Shown here piece by piece: positions 7,777 to 16,706 of a DNA stretch of 64,000 bases; the first letter of the stretch is position 1; every line of letters begins with the position of its first letter. Under the pieces are notes generated by a model. The model ran no database searches and was not told the origin of the DNA. It saw only the letters and a program-made list of their open reading frames with translations. The position numbers and the translations under genes were made by a program. The DNA comes from Herminiimonas sp. (lineage in GTDB: Bacteria; Pseudomonadota; Gammaproteobacteria; Burkholderiales; Burkholderiaceae), in NCBI RefSeq assembly GCF_030655415.1, contig NZ_JAURVN010000019.1, positions 70,519-134,518 of the forward strand, in the 5' to 3' direction.

Positions 7777-9468
7777 ATGTCCACTACGCCCGAAACCCTC
7801 ATGTCCGATTCCGTAATACCAGATTCCTCGATAGACGCAGGATCCGAACCCGAAATACGTTCCGTTTCAGCGGATCTGATTGCCAGCGAAGTGCAGCGTC
7901 GTCGCACCTTCGGCATCATTTCTCATCCGGATGCGGGTAAAACCACGCTGACTGAAAAGCTGCTGCTGTTCTCGGGCGCGATTCAACTCGCCGGTACTGT
8001 CAAAGGGCGCAAGAGCGGTCGTCATGCAACCTCCGACTGGATGGAAATCGAAAAGCAGCGCGGCATTTCCGTCGCCAGCTCGGTCATGCAGTTTGAATAT
8101 CGCGATCACGTCGTCAACCTGCTTGATACGCCAGGCCATCAGGATTTTTCTGAAGATACTTATCGCGTATTGACTGCAGTCGATTCCGCCTTGATGGTGA
8201 TTGACGCGGCAAAAGGTGTGGAAGAACAAACGATCAAATTGCTGAACGTTTGCCGCATGCGCAATACGCCTATCATCACGTTCATGAACAAGATGGATCG
8301 CGAAACACGCGACCCGCTGGAACTGCTGGATGAGTTGGAATCGGTACTAAAGATCGAATGCGCACCGGTAACCTGGCCTATCGGTATGGGCAAGAATTTC
8401 CGCGGCGTGTATCACTTGCTGCGCGACGAAATCATGTTGTTTGCGCCGGGCAGTGAAAAAGCTGATCAAACATTTGAAGTCGTCAAAGGCATCGATAATC
8501 CGCGCCTCGCCGAGATGTTTCCGCTTGAGATTGAACAGCTAAAAATGGAAGTCGAATTGGTGCATGGCGCGTCGCATCCATTCGAACTTGATGCATTCCT
8601 GAACGGTACACGTACACCAGTATTTTTCGGTTCTGCGATCAACAACTTTGGTGTGCGTGAAATTTTGAATGCGCTGCTCGATTGGGCACAACCGCCGCGC
8701 GAACGCGATGCAACTTTGCGTGCGGTCAAGCCAACTGAATTGCCTTTCTCTGGTTTCGTCTTCAAGATTCAAGCGAATATGGATCCAGCGCATCGCGATC
8801 GCATTGCGTTCTTGCGCGTATGTTCAGGTCGGTTCCAGCGCGGTATGAAGGTCAAACATCTACGCTTGAATCGCGAGATCAAAGTATCGAGTGTTGTGAC
8901 CTTCATGGCGTCCAGTCGTGAGCAGGTTGAAGAAGCTTACGCTGGCGACATCATCGGTTTGCCGAATCACGGCAACATGCAGATCGGCGACAGTTTTTCT
9001 GAAGGCGAATTGTTGCAGTTCACAGGCATTCCATATTTCGCACCAGACTTTTTCCGTGCGGTGCGCATTCGTAATCCACTGAAGATCAAGCAATTGCACA
9101 AGGGTTTGCAGCAGTTGGGCGAAGAGGGCGCGATTCAAGTTTTCAAACCAGTCAATAGTAGCGATCTTGTGTTGGGTGGCGTAGGTGTACTGCAGTTTGA
9201 AGTAGTCGCCAGTCGCTTGCTGAATGAATACGGAGTCGATGCTGTATTTGAAGGCACCAGCATCAGCAGCGCGCGCTGGATTACTTGCGACGACAAGAAA
9301 ATGCTGGCTGATTTTGAACGCTCATCCGCCGGCCATAATCTGTCGCACGACGCTGCCGGCAATCTCGCTTACTTGGCTAGCTCGGGTGTCAATTTACGTC
9401 TGACACAAGAGCGCTGGCCTGGCGTGACCTTCCATGAAACACGTGAACACGCAGTCAAGCTTGGCTGA
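7777..9468 (+). CDS. prfC: Peptide chain release factor 3
   Basis: Translational GTPase that recycles RF1/RF2 from the ribosome after termination. The 563-residue product shows G1 [12 protein letters not shown], a G2 region [14 protein letters not shown]3 [14 protein letters not shown] and G4 NKMD, then domains II and III typical of RF3 ([20 protein letters not shown]). I start it at the ATG at 7777, which has AAGGG upstream; the frame stays open further 5' but that part has no RF3 homology character. An ATG at 7801 is another option. The residues before about 40 form a variable tail, longer than in E. coli RF3. A hairpin covers the ribosome-binding site and a terminator follows the stop. Confidence 0.96.
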   Translation: MSTTPETLMSDSVIPDSSIDAGSEPEIRSVSADLIASEVQRRRTFGIISHPDAGKTTLTEKLLLFSGAIQLAGTVKGRKSGRHATSDWMEIEKQRGISVASSVMQFEYRDHVVNLLDTPGHQDFSEDTYRVLTAVDSALMVIDAAKGVEEQTIKLLNVCRMRNTPIITFMNKMDRETRDPLELLDELESVLKIECAPVTWPIGMGKNFRGVYHLLRDEIMLFAPGSEKADQTFEVVKGIDNPRLAEMFPLEIEQLKMEVELVHGASHPFELDAFLNGTRTPVFFGSAINNFGVREILNALLDWAQPPRERDATLRAVKPTELPFSGFVFKIQANMDPAHRDRIAFLRVCSGRFQRGMKVKHLRLNREIKVSSVVTFMASSREQVEEAYAGDIIGLPNHGNMQIGDSFSEGELLQFTGIPYFAPDFFRAVRIRNPLKIKQLHKGLQQLGEEGAIQVFKPVNSSDLVLGGVGVLQFEVVASRLLNEYGVDAVFEGTSISSARWITCDDKKMLADFERSSAGHNLSHDAAGNLAYLASSGVNLRLTQERWPGVTFHETREHAVKLG

Positions 9469-9472
9469 TTGA

Positions 9473-9516
9473 AATGCATACCGTCGAAACTCTTCGGCGG
9501 TATGCATTAGTTTTTT
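9473..9516 (+). terminator. Rho-independent terminator after prfC
   Basis: An 11-bp inverted repeat AATGCATACCG (9473-9483) and CGGTATGCATT (9498-9508) is followed by TTTTTT at 9511-9516. It starts 4 bases after the prfC stop. Confidence 0.9.
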
Positions 9517-9630
9517 CTTGTCCTCAAATTTCCCCTTATATGCAGCTTGCTTCGATGTCTAATTCTTGGCATCGTGTGCTCCTTGCTTTCGTGCTTTTGA
9601 TTACGCCACGTATTTTTCACAAAGAACGGT

Positions 9631-10980
9631 ATGCCGAAAATTTTCAAGTTCACTGAATTCTCGCTACGCGATTTGATCGTCACGGCCGGTCCGATGACTT
9701 TGCTGATTATTGCCGCGTGTTTTGGCGCATATAAATTGGTCGATCCGGCACCGCCTAAACATGTGACCTTGTCTACCGGTCAGGAAAATAGTGCGTATGA
9801 CGAGTTCGGTAAAAAGTATGCAGAGGCGTTGAAGAAATACGGCATCACTGTCACCTTGAAACCATCGCTGGGATCGCAAGAAAATTTGCAACGACTCAAT
9901 GATCCTGATTCCGGTATCGATATCGCTTTCGTGCAAAGCGGTTCGACTGAACATGCAGATGCGGAACGTCAAGGTTTGGTTTCGCTAGGCAGTTTGTTCA
10001 CCGAACCGGTTTGGTTGTTCTATCGGGCTAATCTGAACATCAAGGAGCTGGTGCAACTCAAAGGCAAGCGAGTTAACGTCGGGCCGGAAGGTAGTGGCGT
10101 GCCTAAATTATTCAAGACTTTGTTGTCAGTGAATGGTGTTGAACCTGACGATGTGAAAATGGGTGAGTTGGAAAATACGCCAGCGACTGTGGAGTTGATA
10201 GAAGGTCGTATTGATGCACTTGTGTTTAGCTCTGCACCGGATGCTTTGTTGATTCAAATGCTGTTGCAAACACCCGGCATCAAGCTGTTTGATTTCACGC
10301 AAGCAGAAGCATATTCACGTCGGTTTCCGTATTTGTCGCATGTGGTTTTACCGCGCGGGATTGTCGATCTGGGGCGTGACTTGCCGCCCAAAAATTATCA
10401 CTTGATTGCGCCGACCGCAACCTTGGTTGCACGTGAAGATATGCATCCAGCTTTGGTTGATTTATTTGTGCAAGCTGCAGGCAATATTCATGGTGGCGCA
10501 GGGTGGTTCCGCAAGCAGGGTGAATTTCCAAATGCAAGTTATACGGAAATTCCGGTAGTGCCTGAGGCTGAAAAATTCTATAAAGAAGGCCCGCCGTTTT
10601 TGCAGCGCTATATGCCATTTTGGTTAGCGAATTTTTTCGAACGTATGTGGGTGGTGATCGTCGCGCTAGGCGCATTGATTCTGCCCTTGTCACGTATTTT
10701 GCCGCCGCTTTATGTGTGGAAAGTACGTTCGCGCGTGTATCGCTGGTATGGACAATTGCGCACAGTTGAGCAATTGATAGAGGACGTGCCGCCAGCCAAA
10801 CGTGCGACGGTTTATCCTGCGCAATTACGTCGCTTGAATGAAATTGAAGAAAGGGTGAATCAGATTTCGATTCCGCTTTCATTCGCGGATGAGTTATATC
10901 GCTTGCGCAGCAATATCAATCTGGTGCGCAAGCGTATTGTGTGGCTTAGCGAAGCAAAGCCTGAATCAGTACAGGCTTGA
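9631..10980 (+). CDS. Membrane-anchored TAXI-family solute-binding protein
   Basis: 449 residues with an unusual layout. An N-terminal hydrophobic helix (about 15-36) is followed by a TAXI-type periplasmic binding domain (about 40-330), marked by LSTGQENSAYDEFGKKYAEAL, DIAFVQSG, GKRVNVGPEGSGVPKLF and a C-lobe EALVF-like segment (DALVFSSAPDAL). A second membrane helix (about 338-360) then leads into an ~85-residue, charged, probably cytoplasmic tail. Typical TAXI proteins are secreted and work with a TRAP permease; none is adjacent. Both termini would face the cytoplasm. A receptor or anchored scavenger role is inference. The gene lies just after the prfC terminator. Confidence 0.85.
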   Translation: MPKIFKFTEFSLRDLIVTAGPMTLLIIAACFGAYKLVDPAPPKHVTLSTGQENSAYDEFGKKYAEALKKYGITVTLKPSLGSQENLQRLNDPDSGIDIAFVQSGSTEHADAERQGLVSLGSLFTEPVWLFYRANLNIKELVQLKGKRVNVGPEGSGVPKLFKTLLSVNGVEPDDVKMGELENTPATVELIEGRIDALVFSSAPDALLIQMLLQTPGIKLFDFTQAEAYSRRFPYLSHVVLPRGIVDLGRDLPPKNYHLIAPTATLVAREDMHPALVDLFVQAAGNIHGGAGWFRKQGEFPNASYTEIPVVPEAEKFYKEGPPFLQRYMPFWLANFFERMWVVIVALGALILPLSRILPPLYVWKVRSRVYRWYGQLRTVEQLIEDVPPAKRATVYPAQLRRLNEIEERVNQISIPLSFADELYRLRSNINLVRKRIVWLSEAKPESVQA

Positions 10981-11014
10981 TAGATTTAGCTTGGAACGGC
11001 TTGCTACGTTGAGC

Positions 11015-11479
11015 TTAAGCACCCAGCCAAGGCAGCCCGGCCTTGCACCAACCGTTGACGTTTTTGCGGTGACCGTCAGCGTCTTTCACGCCTTCAAATC
11101 CTTCCAGTACGTCGAAGGAATTTGCGTAGCCATGTTCCGTCGCTAGTTTTGCTGCGTGACGTGAACGTACAGCGCCGCGACATAGAAATAGCAACACCGT
11201 ATCTTTGTCTGCAATTTGTGCCAGTTCTTGCAAAAAATTCGGATTCGATGTGCCACCGGGATAGACGTTCCATTCGACGGCAGCATGTTGAGTCTCAGGA
11301 ATGGCAACGCGCCCAATCCAATCGCGTTCGGCATTGGTACGTACATCGACGAGCTTGACGGTAGGGTCGCTCAATAAAAGATCGTATGCCTGTTGCGGTG
11401 TCATTGCGCCTGCGTAAGGCAGGTTTTCGGTTTGGCCAAGCAGGCGTGCCTGAGCAAGAATAGTCGCTGATGTCGTCAT
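11015..11479 (-). CDS. Rhodanese-like sulfurtransferase
   Basis: 154-residue single-domain rhodanese. Key features are VKLVDVRTNAERDWIG (CH2A-like region) and the active-site loop CRGAVRS with catalytic Cys at residue 100, a six-residue loop expected for sulfur substrates. There is no signal peptide, so it is cytoplasmic. The physiological acceptor is unknown. It is transcribed from right to left, 79 bases after nhaA, with a stem-loop in between; it converges with the TAXI gene, the two stops being 34 bases apart without a clear terminator. Confidence 0.9.
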   Translation of the reverse strand: MTTSATILAQARLLGQTENLPYAGAMTPQQAYDLLLSDPTVKLVDVRTNAERDWIGRVAIPETQHAAVEWNVYPGGTSNPNFLQELAQIADKDTVLLFLCRGAVRSRHAAKLATEHGYANSFDVLEGFEGVKDADGHRKNVNGWCKAGLPWLGA

Positions 11480-11511
11480 GTTAATTTACGCTCCTGATGC
11501 ATTGAATATTA

Positions 11512-11536
11512 CGAGCAGACAATTGTAATCTGCTCG
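11512..11536. other. Stem-loop between nhaA and rhodanese gene
   Basis: An 8-bp stem CGAGCAGA (11512-11519) with TCTGCTCG (11529-11536). On the minus strand it follows nhaA but has only a weak T-run, so it is either a weak terminator or part of the rhodanese leader. Confidence 0.4.
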
Positions 11537-11558
11537 CAAGTTTATTTTTCTGACCAGC

Positions 11559-12908
11559 TTAAGAACGCCGTCCTTTGGCGTAAAAATAGCCCCAAGTCAG
11601 ACCTAAAATAGCTGCACTCAGCGAAGCAATTAATACACCAAGTTTGGCAGCACCCAAAAGATTGGCGTCCGAAAAAGCAAGGGTAGCGATAAAGATAGAC
11701 ATCGTGAAGCCGATACCTGCCAGCAAGCCAACCAGACAAACGCCAGCCCATGTCACGCCCGGTGGAAGCGTGCACCAACCAAGACGCACCACCAGCCAAC
11801 TGACGCCGATGATTCCCAGCGGTTTACCTAATACGAGTGCGGCCAGCACGCCTATCATCACCAGCATGGAGCCGTTTGCTGAGAGATCTATGCCGTTGAG
11901 CGTGACGCCGGCGTTGGCCAACGCAAAGATCGGCATGATGCCAAATGCAACCCACGGATGCAGAGCAATTTGAACGCGGCTCACTGGTGGCAACAGATCG
12001 CGTTGCGCGTGACGCATTTGCTTGATCGGTTGTGCCAGATGATGTGGGTCGACTGCTGAACCGGATGCATGTGCTTGCAGATCTTTTACCGCATTCGCTA
12101 CAACATCCAGTGGACGCTCGCGTGTGCGGGTTGCGAGCACGGGTGTCATCAGACCAAGCACGACTCCGGCTAATGTTGGGTGCGCGCCTGTTTGCAGTAA
12201 TCCTAGCCAAAGGACGGCGCCCGGTAATATGTATGCATACGCGGAGCCTATTCCTATCCACTGCATTCCCAGCACCATGGCAATACCGACGCCTGCAATC
12301 AGGAAGCCGCTGTAGTCCAGCCCACCAGAATAAAAGATCGCAATGATTAATACGGCGACTATGTCATCAATGATGGCTAAAGCCAGCAAAAATACGCGGA
12401 CATTGGACGGGATAGAGCGGCCTAATAGTGCAAGTACGCCAACTGCAAATGCGATGTCGGTGGCGGTCGGAACGGCCCAGCCCTGCGATTGAATACCGTT
12501 GTGATTAAAGCCCAGATAAACCAGTGCCGGCACCATGACGCCGCCTACCGCTGCGGATAAAGGTAGCGCTGCAAGTCGGAGACTCGATAACGCGCCTTCG
12601 TGAATTTCGCGGCGAATTTCCATGCCGACGACCAGAAAAAAGACAGTCATCAAGCCATCGTTAATCCAGAAGTGCAAAGACTGCGAAGAAATCCAATTGC
12701 CGACACCAAAGGTCAGTGGGGTATGCCAAAGATGGTGGTAGCTGTCGGCAGCGGGCGAGTTGGCCCAGATAATGGCGATGGCTGCAGCAATCAACAATAC
12801 GACGCCACTAAAGGCTTCGACATGAAGGAAACGTTCAAGGGTGGAGAAAGCCCGGTTGGCTAAATCTTGCGCGCGTGGCAGTGGCTGAAGGGGTGTTGGT
12901 TTTGTCAT
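11559..12908 (-). CDS. nhaA: Na+/H+ antiporter NhaA
   Basis: 449-residue inner-membrane antiporter that expels Na+ (or Li+) in exchange for protons. Features include the N-terminal [20 protein letters not shown] helix, the [14 protein letters not shown] segment (cation-site Asp and unwound helix region), and [18 protein letters not shown], which holds the adjacent Asp pair equivalent to D163/D164 of E. coli NhaA. The C-terminal half has the LGKPLGI motif with the conserved Lys. It is longer than E. coli NhaA (388), mostly by an enlarged loop around residues 270-310. No nhaR regulator is adjacent. The upstream region is shared with the divergent glnA. Confidence 0.95.
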   Translation of the reverse strand: MTKPTPLQPLPRAQDLANRAFSTLERFLHVEAFSGVVLLIAAAIAIIWANSPAADSYHHLWHTPLTFGVGNWISSQSLHFWINDGLMTVFFLVVGMEIRREIHEGALSSLRLAALPLSAAVGGVMVPALVYLGFNHNGIQSQGWAVPTATDIAFAVGVLALLGRSIPSNVRVFLLALAIIDDIVAVLIIAIFYSGGLDYSGFLIAGVGIAMVLGMQWIGIGSAYAYILPGAVLWLGLLQTGAHPTLAGVVLGLMTPVLATRTRERPLDVVANAVKDLQAHASGSAVDPHHLAQPIKQMRHAQRDLLPPVSRVQIALHPWVAFGIMPIFALANAGVTLNGIDLSANGSMLVMIGVLAALVLGKPLGIIGVSWLVVRLGWCTLPPGVTWAGVCLVGLLAGIGFTMSIFIATLAFSDANLLGAAKLGVLIASLSAAILGLTWGYFYAKGRRS

Positions 12909-13066
12909 GGTCGCGGGTACTCCGCGTGGCGGCCCGACCAGCGCGTAACCTGTTTGCTACGGTATGTAGCTTTAACACCCTGGACAGATTCTACTACACC
13001 AATACTGAGGGTGATGAGCTTCCGGCTTGCATTAAAGCAAGCATAAGTTATCTTTTTAATATTAAT

Positions 13067-13112
13067 TGCACCAATAAAGTGCTATTCATATTATTTGCAC
13101 CAGCAATAAGCA
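13067..13112. promoter_or_regulatory. Two candidate NtrC-binding sites
   Basis: TGCACCA-ATA-AAGTGCT (13067-13083) and TGCACCA-GCA-ATAAGCA (13096-13112). Each keeps the left half of the NtrC consensus TGCACCA-N3-TGGTGCA perfectly and the right half partly. Centres are 29 bases apart, near three helical turns, and 170-200 bases before the glnA -24/-12 element, a normal enhancer distance. Confidence 0.6.
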
Positions 13113-13260
13113 AAATAAAAGCTGAATGTAGAAATCGCACATTTTTGGTGAGTATTTAAACTTACTCTAAATTTGCTTATTTTCTTGTTAAAGCATCTTT
13201 GCCGAATAAGAGGCAAGTTGCTCCAGTGCGGTGCGGTGACGGCATTATTCGTGTGGTCTA

Positions 13261-13276
13261 TGGCATGGAATCTGCT
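13261..13276 (+). promoter_or_regulatory. Sigma54-type -24/-12 promoter of glnA
   Basis: TGGCATGGAATCTGCT keeps the invariant GG and GC dinucleotides with exactly 10 bases between them, and differs from consensus TGGCACG-N4-TTGCW at two positions. It predicts a leader of roughly 95 bases before glnA. Together with the upstream NtrC-like sites it indicates nitrogen control. Confidence 0.65.
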
Positions 13277-13378
13277 ATCATTTCGGGCGAGTTATGGTCG
13301 CACGCTGTCATGAAAAGAAGCACGGCACACAACCCATTAACTAATTTGTATCACTTTGCTCAATTTTAGGAGATTCGC

Positions 13379-14794
13379 ATGGCAATGACGGCAGCAGAGG
13401 TCTTGAAGATGGTGAAAGACAACGAAGTTAAATTCGTTGATTTTCGCTTTGCTGACACACGAGGCAAAGAACAGCACGTCACCGTGCCAGTTTCGCATTT
13501 CGATATGGACAAATTTGAATCCGGTCACGCATTTGACGGTTCTTCGATCGCGGGCTGGAAAGGCATCGAATCATCCGACATGTTGTTGATGCCGGATCCG
13601 AACACCGCAAACATCGATCCGTTTTTCGAAGAAACTACCTTGTTCATGCAGTGCGACGTGATTGAACCGTCGGACGGCAAAGGTTACGACCGTGATCCAC
13701 GTTCGATCGCCAAACGCGCTGAAGCTTATTTGAAATCATCCGGTTTGGGCGACACAGCTTACTTCGGTCCTGAACCAGAATTCTTCATTTTTGACAGCAT
13801 CCGCTGGAAAATCGGCATGGACGGTTGCTTCGTCAAGATCGGTTCCGAAGAAGCATCGTGGAGCTCAGGCGAGAAACTCGAAGGCGGCAACACAGGTCAC
13901 CGTCCTACAGTTAAAGGCGGCTACTTCCCAGTGCCACCAGTCGACAGCTTCCAGGATATGCGTTCGGAAATGTGCCTGATTCTGGAATCGCTTGGCATCC
14001 CGGTTGAAGTACATCACCACGAAGTTGCTGGTGCTGGCCAAAACGAAATCGGCAGCAAATTCTCGACTCTGGTTGAGCGCGCTGACTGGACTCAAAACTT
14101 GAAATATGTCGTCTGGAACGTAGCGCATACCTACGGTAAAACAGCGACATTCATGCCAAAACCTATCGTTGGCGACAACGGTTCAGGCATGCACGTTCAT
14201 CAATCGGTTTGGAAAGATGGCAAAAACCTGTTCGCAGGCGACGGCTATGCCGGCTTGTCGGATTTCGCTCTGTACTACATCGGCGGCATCATCAAGCATG
14301 CTAAAGCACTGAACGCAATCACCAACCCAGGTACCAACTCGTACAAACGTTTGGTTCCAGGTTTTGAAGCGCCAGTTAAATTGGCATACTCGGCACGTAA
14401 CCGTTCCGCTTCGATCCGTATTCCACACGTTTCGAATCCTAAAGGTCGTCGTGTTGAAGCGCGTTTCCCGGATCCTTTGGCTAACCCATACCTGTGCTTC
14501 TCAGCTTTGCTGATGGCAGGTCTGGACGGCGTACAAAACAAGATCCATCCAGGTGAAGCAGCATCGAAAGATCTGTACCACTTGCCGCCAGAAGAAGACG
14601 CGTTGATCCCAACCGTTTGTGCTTCACTGGAAGAAGCGTTGGAACACTTGAACAAAGACCGCGAGTTCCTGACCCGCGGTGGTGTGTTCAGCGATTCGAT
14701 GATCGATGCGTACATTGAACTGAAAATGCAAGAAGTGCAGCGTTTCCGCATGACTGCTCATCCAGTTGAATACGATATGTACTATTCGCTGTAA
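13379..14794 (+). CDS. glnA: Glutamine synthetase, type I
   Basis: 471-residue GSI enzyme making glutamine from glutamate, ammonia and ATP; it forms dodecamers. Visible signatures are the N-terminal [19 protein letters not shown], the latch [12 protein letters not shown], the active-site PEPEFFIFD, the ATP/glutamate region [33 protein letters not shown], and the adenylylation loop with Tyr in [10 protein letters not shown]. Length matches the E. coli enzyme. AGGAG lies 7 bases before the ATG. The neighbours DUF4124, ntrB and ntrC lie downstream, and a sigma54-like promoter with NtrC-like sites lies upstream, so transcription should rise under nitrogen limitation. A strong terminator separates it from the next gene. 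Confidence 0.98.
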   Translation: MAMTAAEVLKMVKDNEVKFVDFRFADTRGKEQHVTVPVSHFDMDKFESGHAFDGSSIAGWKGIESSDMLLMPDPNTANIDPFFEETTLFMQCDVIEPSDGKGYDRDPRSIAKRAEAYLKSSGLGDTAYFGPEPEFFIFDSIRWKIGMDGCFVKIGSEEASWSSGEKLEGGNTGHRPTVKGGYFPVPPVDSFQDMRSEMCLILESLGIPVEVHHHEVAGAGQNEIGSKFSTLVERADWTQNLKYVVWNVAHTYGKTATFMPKPIVGDNGSGMHVHQSVWKDGKNLFAGDGYAGLSDFALYYIGGIIKHAKALNAITNPGTNSYKRLVPGFEAPVKLAYSARNRSASIRIPHVSNPKGRRVEARFPDPLANPYLCFSALLMAGLDGVQNKIHPGEAASKDLYHLPPEEDALIPTVCASLEEALEHLNKDREFLTRGGVFSDSMIDAYIELKMQEVQRFRMTAHPVEYDMYYSL

Positions 14795-14832
14795 TCTATC
14801 TTTCGATAGTCGCTGCTGATACAGGGCGAAAT

Positions 14833-14868
14833 AAAGCGGGGAAAGCGAAAGCTTCCCCGCTTTTTTAT
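14833..14868 (+). terminator. Rho-independent terminator after glnA
   Basis: A long stem AAAGCGGGGAA...TTCCCCGCTTT with a GAAA-type loop, followed by TTTTTT ending at 14866. It lies 38 bases after the glnA stop, so ntrBC transcription needs read-through or its own promoter. Confidence 0.93.
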
Positions 14869-15008
14869 TGTTCTTTTATCTTGTGCTATAGATCATTTCA
14901 TCAATTGATTTGTTGCGGGCCTGCAGTAAATTGACGTTCAATGTTTGTCAGCAAGTGTTTCTTGTCCTAAACTAAGACCCCGGTTTAACAGTTTCAAAAA
15001 GAAAGTTT

Positions 15009-15494
15009 ATGAAACGTCAATTCGTCATCCTGCTGTTCTCCGCTGCTGCGATTCCTGCGTTGCCAGCTTTTGCGCAAAGTGAAGTTTATTTGTGCGTCGA
15101 TAGCAATGGCAATCGCGAATACAAAAATACCGGTGCCACCAAAGGTTGTAAAAGAATCGATCTGCCAGGCGTAACGACTGTTCCTGCAACAACCCCCAAA
15201 AAACCTGCACCGCAAACTGCATCGGCCAAGCCTAGCGATTTTCCGCGTGTGAACGACACAGTGCAGAAAGCGCGCGACAGTGACCGCAAACAGATTTTGC
15301 AAGATGAAATGAGAACCGAAGAGCAAAAGCTGGCAGCGATTCGTGCTGAATACAATAACGGCGAGCCAGAACGTCGCGGCGACGAACGCAATTATGCAAA
15401 ATATCAGGATCGCACTGCTGCACTGAAAGACGATCTCGCCCGTACCGAAAAAAATGTAGAAGCATTGAAAAGAGAGTTAGGCAACCTGAAGTAA
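15009..15494 (+). CDS. DUF4124-type periplasmic protein
   Basis: 161 residues. A signal peptide of about 22 residues ends AFA before Gln. The mature N-terminus has EVYLCVDSNGNREYKNTG followed by a second Cys (KGCKRIDLPG), the small DUF4124-like fold with two cysteines. A Pro/Ala/Lys linker (about 55-80) then leads into a charged coiled coil (about 85-160). The function is unknown; this arrangement between glnA and ntrB recurs in Burkholderiales, which is suggestive but does not prove a nitrogen-related role. The purine-rich AAAAAGAAAG before the ATG is a modest ribosome-binding site. Confidence 0.75.
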   Translation: MKRQFVILLFSAAAIPALPAFAQSEVYLCVDSNGNREYKNTGATKGCKRIDLPGVTTVPATTPKKPAPQTASAKPSDFPRVNDTVQKARDSDRKQILQDEMRTEEQKLAAIRAEYNNGEPERRGDERNYAKYQDRTAALKDDLARTEKNVEALKRELGNLK

Positions 15495-15531
15495 ATCATT
15501 AAACGACATCGGTACGATGTTTGCTAGGATT

Positions 15532-15557
15532 AGGCCGCGTTATGCGGCTTTTCTTTT
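15532..15557 (+). terminator. Rho-independent terminator after the DUF4124 gene
   Basis: GCCGC-GTTAT-GCGGC (15534-15548) followed by TTTTCTTTTTT. It lies upstream of the GTG at 15568, which supports starting ntrB there rather than at the ATG at 15517, a position 5' of the terminator. Confidence 0.78.
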
Positions 15558-15567
15558 TTGGATTCCT

Positions 15568-16641
15568 GTGAAAAAACCTTTAAATTCTTTTGGCGGTCTT
15601 GATCTGCTCGCATCAGCTGTGCTGGTGTTTAATGCAGAAGGCCGTATCTCCCATGCCAACCCCGCTGCCGAAAATTTGCTGGAAAATTCAAGCAAGGCAC
15701 TGATCGGTCATACGCTGACTGAACTATTCATTAACCATGAAGAGCTGGACGAAGTTTTCCAGCAAGCCTTGGAGCACAAGTTCGCAGACAAGCGCTTAGA
15801 CCTGACGCTGGAACGAGTCGGGCGTGAACCGTTACAGGTACATACGGTTGTCACTGCGCTTGACGGTCCTGAGGCGCCGGTCCTGATCGAGTTGCGCGAA
15901 AACGTACAGCAACTGAAGCTGGACAGGGAAGAGCGCCTGATCGACCAAAGTCAGGCCAATAAAGAGTTGATCCGTAATCTCGCCCATGAGATCAAGAATC
16001 CGCTCGGTGGTATTCGCGGCGCGGCGCAATTGCTTGAGCTGGAATTGCCGGAGCGCCATTTGAAGGAACTGCGCGAATACACGCAAGTCATCATCAAGGA
16101 AGCCGATCGTTTACAGACTCTGGTGGATAGATTGCTGGCGCCGCATCGCAGCCCGCATATTGTGGGCGACGTAAATATTCACGAAGTATGTGAGCGCGTA
16201 CGCAGCCTGATCGTTTCCGAATTCCCGACCGGCTTGAAGATCAAACGTGATTACGATTTGTCCGTACCGGAATTTCGTGGGGACAAGGAACAGTTGATAC
16301 AGGCGGTATTGAACATTGCACATAATGCCGCGCAAGTGCTTTCTTCCCGCATGAAAACCAACGACGCAGAGATTACGATTCGTACCCGTATCGCACGGCA
16401 AGTGACGCTGGCCAAGGTCCGATACCGGCTGGCATTAGACTTGCATATCATTGATAACGGACCGGGCATCCCGCCAGATATTCAAGACCGTATTTTTTAT
16501 CCGCTGGTCTCGGGTCGGGATGGTGGGAGCGGGTTGGGGCTGACGTTGGCGCAGACATTCGTGCAGCAACATATGGGCGTGATTGAATGTGACAGTCGGC
16601 CGGGATATACGGACTTCAGAATTCTGATTCCATTGCCGTGA
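15568..16641 (+). CDS. glnL: Nitrogen regulation sensor histidine kinase NtrB
   Basis: 357 residues from the GTG at 15568. An N-terminal PAS domain (about 8-110) is followed by the dimerisation helix with phosphorylated His in RNLAHEIKNPLGGIRGAAQLL-type H-box, and the ATPase domain with HNAAQ (N box), DNGPGIPPD (G1) and SGLGL (G2). No membrane helices, as expected for cytoplasmic NtrB. It phosphorylates or, with PII, dephosphorylates NtrC. An in-frame ATG at 15517 would add 17 residues but lies before a terminator hairpin, so the GTG preceded by GGA is preferred. ntrC follows after 65 bases. Confidence 0.93.
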   Translation: MKKPLNSFGGLDLLASAVLVFNAEGRISHANPAAENLLENSSKALIGHTLTELFINHEELDEVFQQALEHKFADKRLDLTLERVGREPLQVHTVVTALDGPEAPVLIELRENVQQLKLDREERLIDQSQANKELIRNLAHEIKNPLGGIRGAAQLLELELPERHLKELREYTQVIIKEADRLQTLVDRLLAPHRSPHIVGDVNIHEVCERVRSLIVSEFPTGLKIKRDYDLSVPEFRGDKEQLIQAVLNIAHNAAQVLSSRMKTNDAEITIRTRIARQVTLAKVRYRLALDLHIIDNGPGIPPDIQDRIFYPLVSGRDGGSGLGLTLAQTFVQQHMGVIECDSRPGYTDFRILIPLP

Positions 16642-16706
16642 CAGATTGAAGATGGTCGCAGCGATGAATCAATAACTTTGCAATAAGACTGCGGATATTA
16701 AAAACT

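Noticed and set aside
9474..9656. Small open frame starting MHTVETLRR between prfC and the TAXI gene
   Set aside because: Its first codons are the arms of the prfC terminator, and its end overlaps the TAXI start. No ribosome-binding site or protein features.
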